DNA of 64,000 bases. Origin: Apostichopus japonicus. Lineage: Eukaryota > Echinodermata > Holothuroidea > Aspidochirotida > Stichopodidae. The position numbers and the translations under genes were made by a program. Every line of letters begins with the position of its first letter. The stretch's first letter is position 1. This document shows positions 60,847-64,000 of the stretch, piece by piece. Below the pieces are notes generated by a model that saw only the letters and a list, made by a program, of their open reading frames with translations, was not told where the DNA came from and ran no database searches. Location: NCBI RefSeq assembly GCF_037975245.1, contig NC_092580.1, positions 11,187,501 through 11,251,500 of the forward strand, in the 5' to 3' direction.

Positions 60847-61519
60847 TCATGAGAACTTTCGGGCACAAAAATTCTGCCCCCCCCCCCCAAACTGAATTGG
60901 TCCCGTACGCCTATGGTATAATTTATAGTATACAAGTGATGTCATTTTTGCTGCTTAGCTTAGATTCGGTTGTATCAAAATCATAACGTCAGGATGTTTT
61001 GTCAATTACGAATTAACGTTTCCAAAACATACATTGACAGACAATGGCAAATTAACCTTTTAAAGGTATAGGTGGACATGCTATAGATTGGCCTGAAAAT
61101 TATTCATTGAGAATAAACGAACAGAATCATGCCTTTTCACCTAAAGAAAAACTCTTGTAATTACATAGTTATACAATTAAAAAAGTGTCATGAGAACTTT
61201 CGGGCACAAAAATTCTGCCCCCCCCCCAAACTGAATTGGTCCCGTACGCCTATGGTATAATTTATAGTATACAAGTGATGTCATTTTTGCTGCTTAGCTT
61301 AGATTCGGTTGTATCAAAATCATAACGTCAGGATGTTTTGTCAATTACGAATTAACGTTTCCAAAACATACATTGACAGACAATGGCAAATTAACCTTTT
61401 AAAGGTATAGGTGGACATGCTATAGATTGGCCTGAAAATTATTCATTGAGAATAAACGAACAGAATCATGCCTTTTCACCTAAAGAAAAACTCTTGTAAT
61501 TACATAGTTATACAATTAA
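60844..61519. repeat. Near-identical 340-bp tandem duplication
   Basis: Both copies start GTGTCATGAGAACTTTCGGG (60844 and 61184) and run to GTTATACAATTAAA. By eye the only difference is the length of the C homopolymer after AAAATTCTG. Confidence 0.92.
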
Positions 61520-61945
61520 ATGCATTGAAATTAAATTCATAGCTTGAAGCGAAAAATATTTATTAATTCTCTGGCTCATATTGAATTATTTTAGTACACA
61601 AACAATACTGTGCTTCCAGTTTAGTCGAAAGAGACAGTCATTTATAGAAATTGATGTCAAAGTTAGCAGATTCTCACTGACCAGAAACGTGATGCTTTGT
61701 GAGAACTGCCCCTTTCAAAATTCTGCCAGGGACTTTTTAAGAAATTTCTCAAAAAGGGACCATATCATGATACGAGTGTCGCCAAGCATATGAAGAATAT
61801 TTTAATCCCAAAATGACGTTGACATTAACAGTTTTCACACAGCTCAGACATGATTTTACTTACAGCCCCAACAATGTACCGTCAGCCATGCTGTTTATTT
61901 TGCTATGCTTAGGGAAATGGAGCAATACGAGGCACATAGAATAGT

Positions 61946-62598
61946 ACGGTGGCTTAATAGAGACATATATGTAAGAAAGGAAAGTGTCCTCAAATTTCAA
62001 AATGTTAACATATAAAGTCAACATTTAGACACTTTACCTCAAAATTGTGACTTGTTTTTTCACAATTTTGACTTTTTATCTCATAATGACTTCTTATCCA
62101 AAAATTGTGACCATTTATCTCACAATTGTGTCTTTCTATCTCAAAATGTCTGAAAGATTTTACTTTTTATCTCAAAATGTTGACTGCTAACTTAACAAGG
62201 ATGTACGAAGTCTGCGTACGTCGTACGTAATAATTTTGTTTTCCACATCCTCTCTAGAGCTTCTCAAGGATGCATGCTGCCTGTTAAATTTCACACTAAT
62301 TAATTAATTTACGGAATATATGATGTTACAAACACGTGTCACATATATTGTTTAGTGTTGAAATGGGTTTTTACTAGTCAATCTGGGCTTCTTATTACAG
62401 TGGCCAAATCTGATAGTGTTTGTATTTGCAGAGATTGGTAAAACTCATTGCGTCACTCAGTCATATTGCTTGTACTAGTAGTGTACTACAGAATAAATAT
62501 TCAGATAAAAAGTATACAAACATTTTGAGATAAAAAGTAAACATATTTAGATATAAAGTCAATATTTTCAGATAAAAATGTCCCAATTAAGCCACCGT
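61946..62598. mobile_element. 653-bp hAT-like MITE with an 8-bp target duplication
   Basis: AGAATAGT flanks both sides (61938-61945 and 62599-62606). Left end ACGGTGGCTTAATAGAGACA; right end read inward ACGGTGGCTTAATTGGGACA. The inside carries many imperfect ~22-bp repeats of the CTTTTTATCTCAAAATGTTG type at 61990-62190 and their inverse at 62500-62580. No transposase frame. An 8-bp duplication fits the hAT superfamily. Confidence 0.82.
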
Positions 62599-62785
62599 AG
62601 AATAGTGATGAGATTTCATCTCAAGTTTTTAAACATGTTGGCATAGCTAAAGTCTTACCAAAATTGTCATATTTTGGGACACTGTTTTCTCTCTCCTATG
62701 TCCCTCTTAAGCCACCCAAGAACAGTAATGAGGAATTCATCGCAATTGTTTAAACATGCTGGTATGGTTAAAGTATCTAGGGTGG
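62592..62785. repeat. ~117-bp diverged tandem duplication covering the MITE end and flank
   Basis: AAGCCACCGTAGAATAGTGATGAG..TTTAAACATG at 62592 recurs as AAGCCACCCAAGAACAGTAATGAG..TTTAAACATG near 62709. Confidence 0.7.
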
Positions 62786-64000
62786 GGGTGGGGAGGTAGA
62801 AAGGGATCTAACTGGAGTGGGGCCGTAAAAGGGACTGGGGGGCCTATGCCCCAGTTAGTACGTTGCAAAATACCCTGAATTCTGCTCCCTCTTTCAAGTT
62901 TCTGGCTACGTCCCGGGGACTTTCCACATACTTCTCGTAATAATGTGAACCTTTTATTAACTCTTCCATTAAACGTGCAGCTACAACAAAAAGAACTGGT
63001 TTTTAGAATTATTCACACATTGGTTAACTCATTTCGTGTAACAATTAAATAAAGCCGCTATATATTTGCGTCTTATTCAATATTTTCTCAAACGCTCATT
63101 GGCTCCACGATGCCATAACGACGTACATAACTAGCTTATCTTTTTAAATCTTACTACAAATGGTGGACTAAAAGTCGAACAATTTACAAATTTCAAAGTT
63201 GTTTTACTCGAAGATATTTTTCGTCAGAATCGCAATAGACCACGCCCATAATATGAATATTTAAATAGTGTGAACTTCATTCAATAATGAGGTAAATAAT
63301 TTTCACTTTACCGGCGTCCTAAGCAACCCAGTATACCAATACGTACTACAACACAATCTTTTATATGTGTGTTGTGTAAGGCCGACGTGATTCCGACGCA
63401 ACATTTGCGAATTGTAGGGATTGAATCTATTTTAAGGCAACGGCTCATAAATGTTAGCTATTAAAACTAGTGGATTTTTGGCGACTGTATGCGATTAATT
63501 TTTAAATGAGGAATTAGTCGGAGGACACTCTACTCATTATCTGCAGAGTCCCTTATTACTCGCCAATAAACACTGTTGGCAGGGAAAAACTTGGATATCT
63601 TAGTTTGCTGTTTTTTATTTATATGTGTAAACAACTCGATGGACATTCAAAGGGGTGAAAAACGGCGACAAAATGCAAAAAGCGGATATGAAACGAAGGA
63701 CTTACTATTATATGCGTATATGGCAAACCATGTGGGACAAACACCACATAATATATCCGCGTAGTAATTCGAACATATACGCGTATTAATTGGAATATAC
63801 ATGCGTGTACATGTGTATAGTTTCGCTGTTTGAAGCGATCTCGGGAGCCCGCCAAAATATTTTCGTTGATATATGTACACAGCAAGAGCGGAAATTTGTT
63901 TTCGTGTACATTCGAATTAATCCGTGCATAGTCTATATTGGATTTAATCCCCATATGTATTCTATTTAATACGTGTATATATTCGAATTAATACGTGTAT
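62786..64000. other. Right-edge region without a recognised gene
   Basis: AT-rich. Short open frames near 63576-63954 have no recognisable product. From about 63766 to the end, imperfect copies of ATTCGAATTAATACGTGTAT recur in both orientations, suggesting a repeat that continues past the window. Confidence 0.5.

Overview
The window is eukaryotic nuclear DNA. It is AT-rich, its genes are split into many small exons with GT..AG borders, its introns are long, and it carries polyadenylation signals, short DNA-transposon relics, microsatellites and a large satellite. The gene content (two DD3-3-like genes and a C1orf74 homologue) and the repeat style suggest a marine invertebrate. An echinoderm such as a sea cucumber or sea urchin is the best guess, but this is inference. 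No bacterial-type operon, rRNA, tRNA or CRISPR was seen.

Layout. 330-10980 (minus): 12 exons of a secreted DD3-3-like protein whose 3' end runs off the left edge. 10981-19313: intergenic, with microsatellites, paired hairpins and a 667-bp MITE flanked by a 9-bp target duplication. 19314-41543 (plus): a complete 13-exon gene for a 666-residue DD3-3-like paralogue, head to head with the first. Its intron 5 holds a broken, antisense, transposon-like gene. 43991-47034: an inverted-repeat-bounded element built of ~400-bp tandem units dense in AGGTCA half-sites. 48446-49411 (minus): an intronless C1orf74/UPF0739 homologue. 50998-58330: a 7.3-kb satellite of about 36 units of ~205 bp, most with a TGACGTCA palindrome. 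58331-64000: gene-poor, with AT microsatellites, a perfect hairpin, a near-identical 340-bp tandem duplication and a hAT-like MITE with an 8-bp target duplication.

The two DD3-3-like genes keep the same domain order but share only one or two of about a dozen intron positions. That is the most unusual genic observation here. Both products start with a signal peptide and look secreted or vesicular; their molecular function is not established by the sequence. Exons were joined by eye from splice sites, phase continuity and paralogue alignment. Each junction keeps the frame, but no transcript evidence was available.
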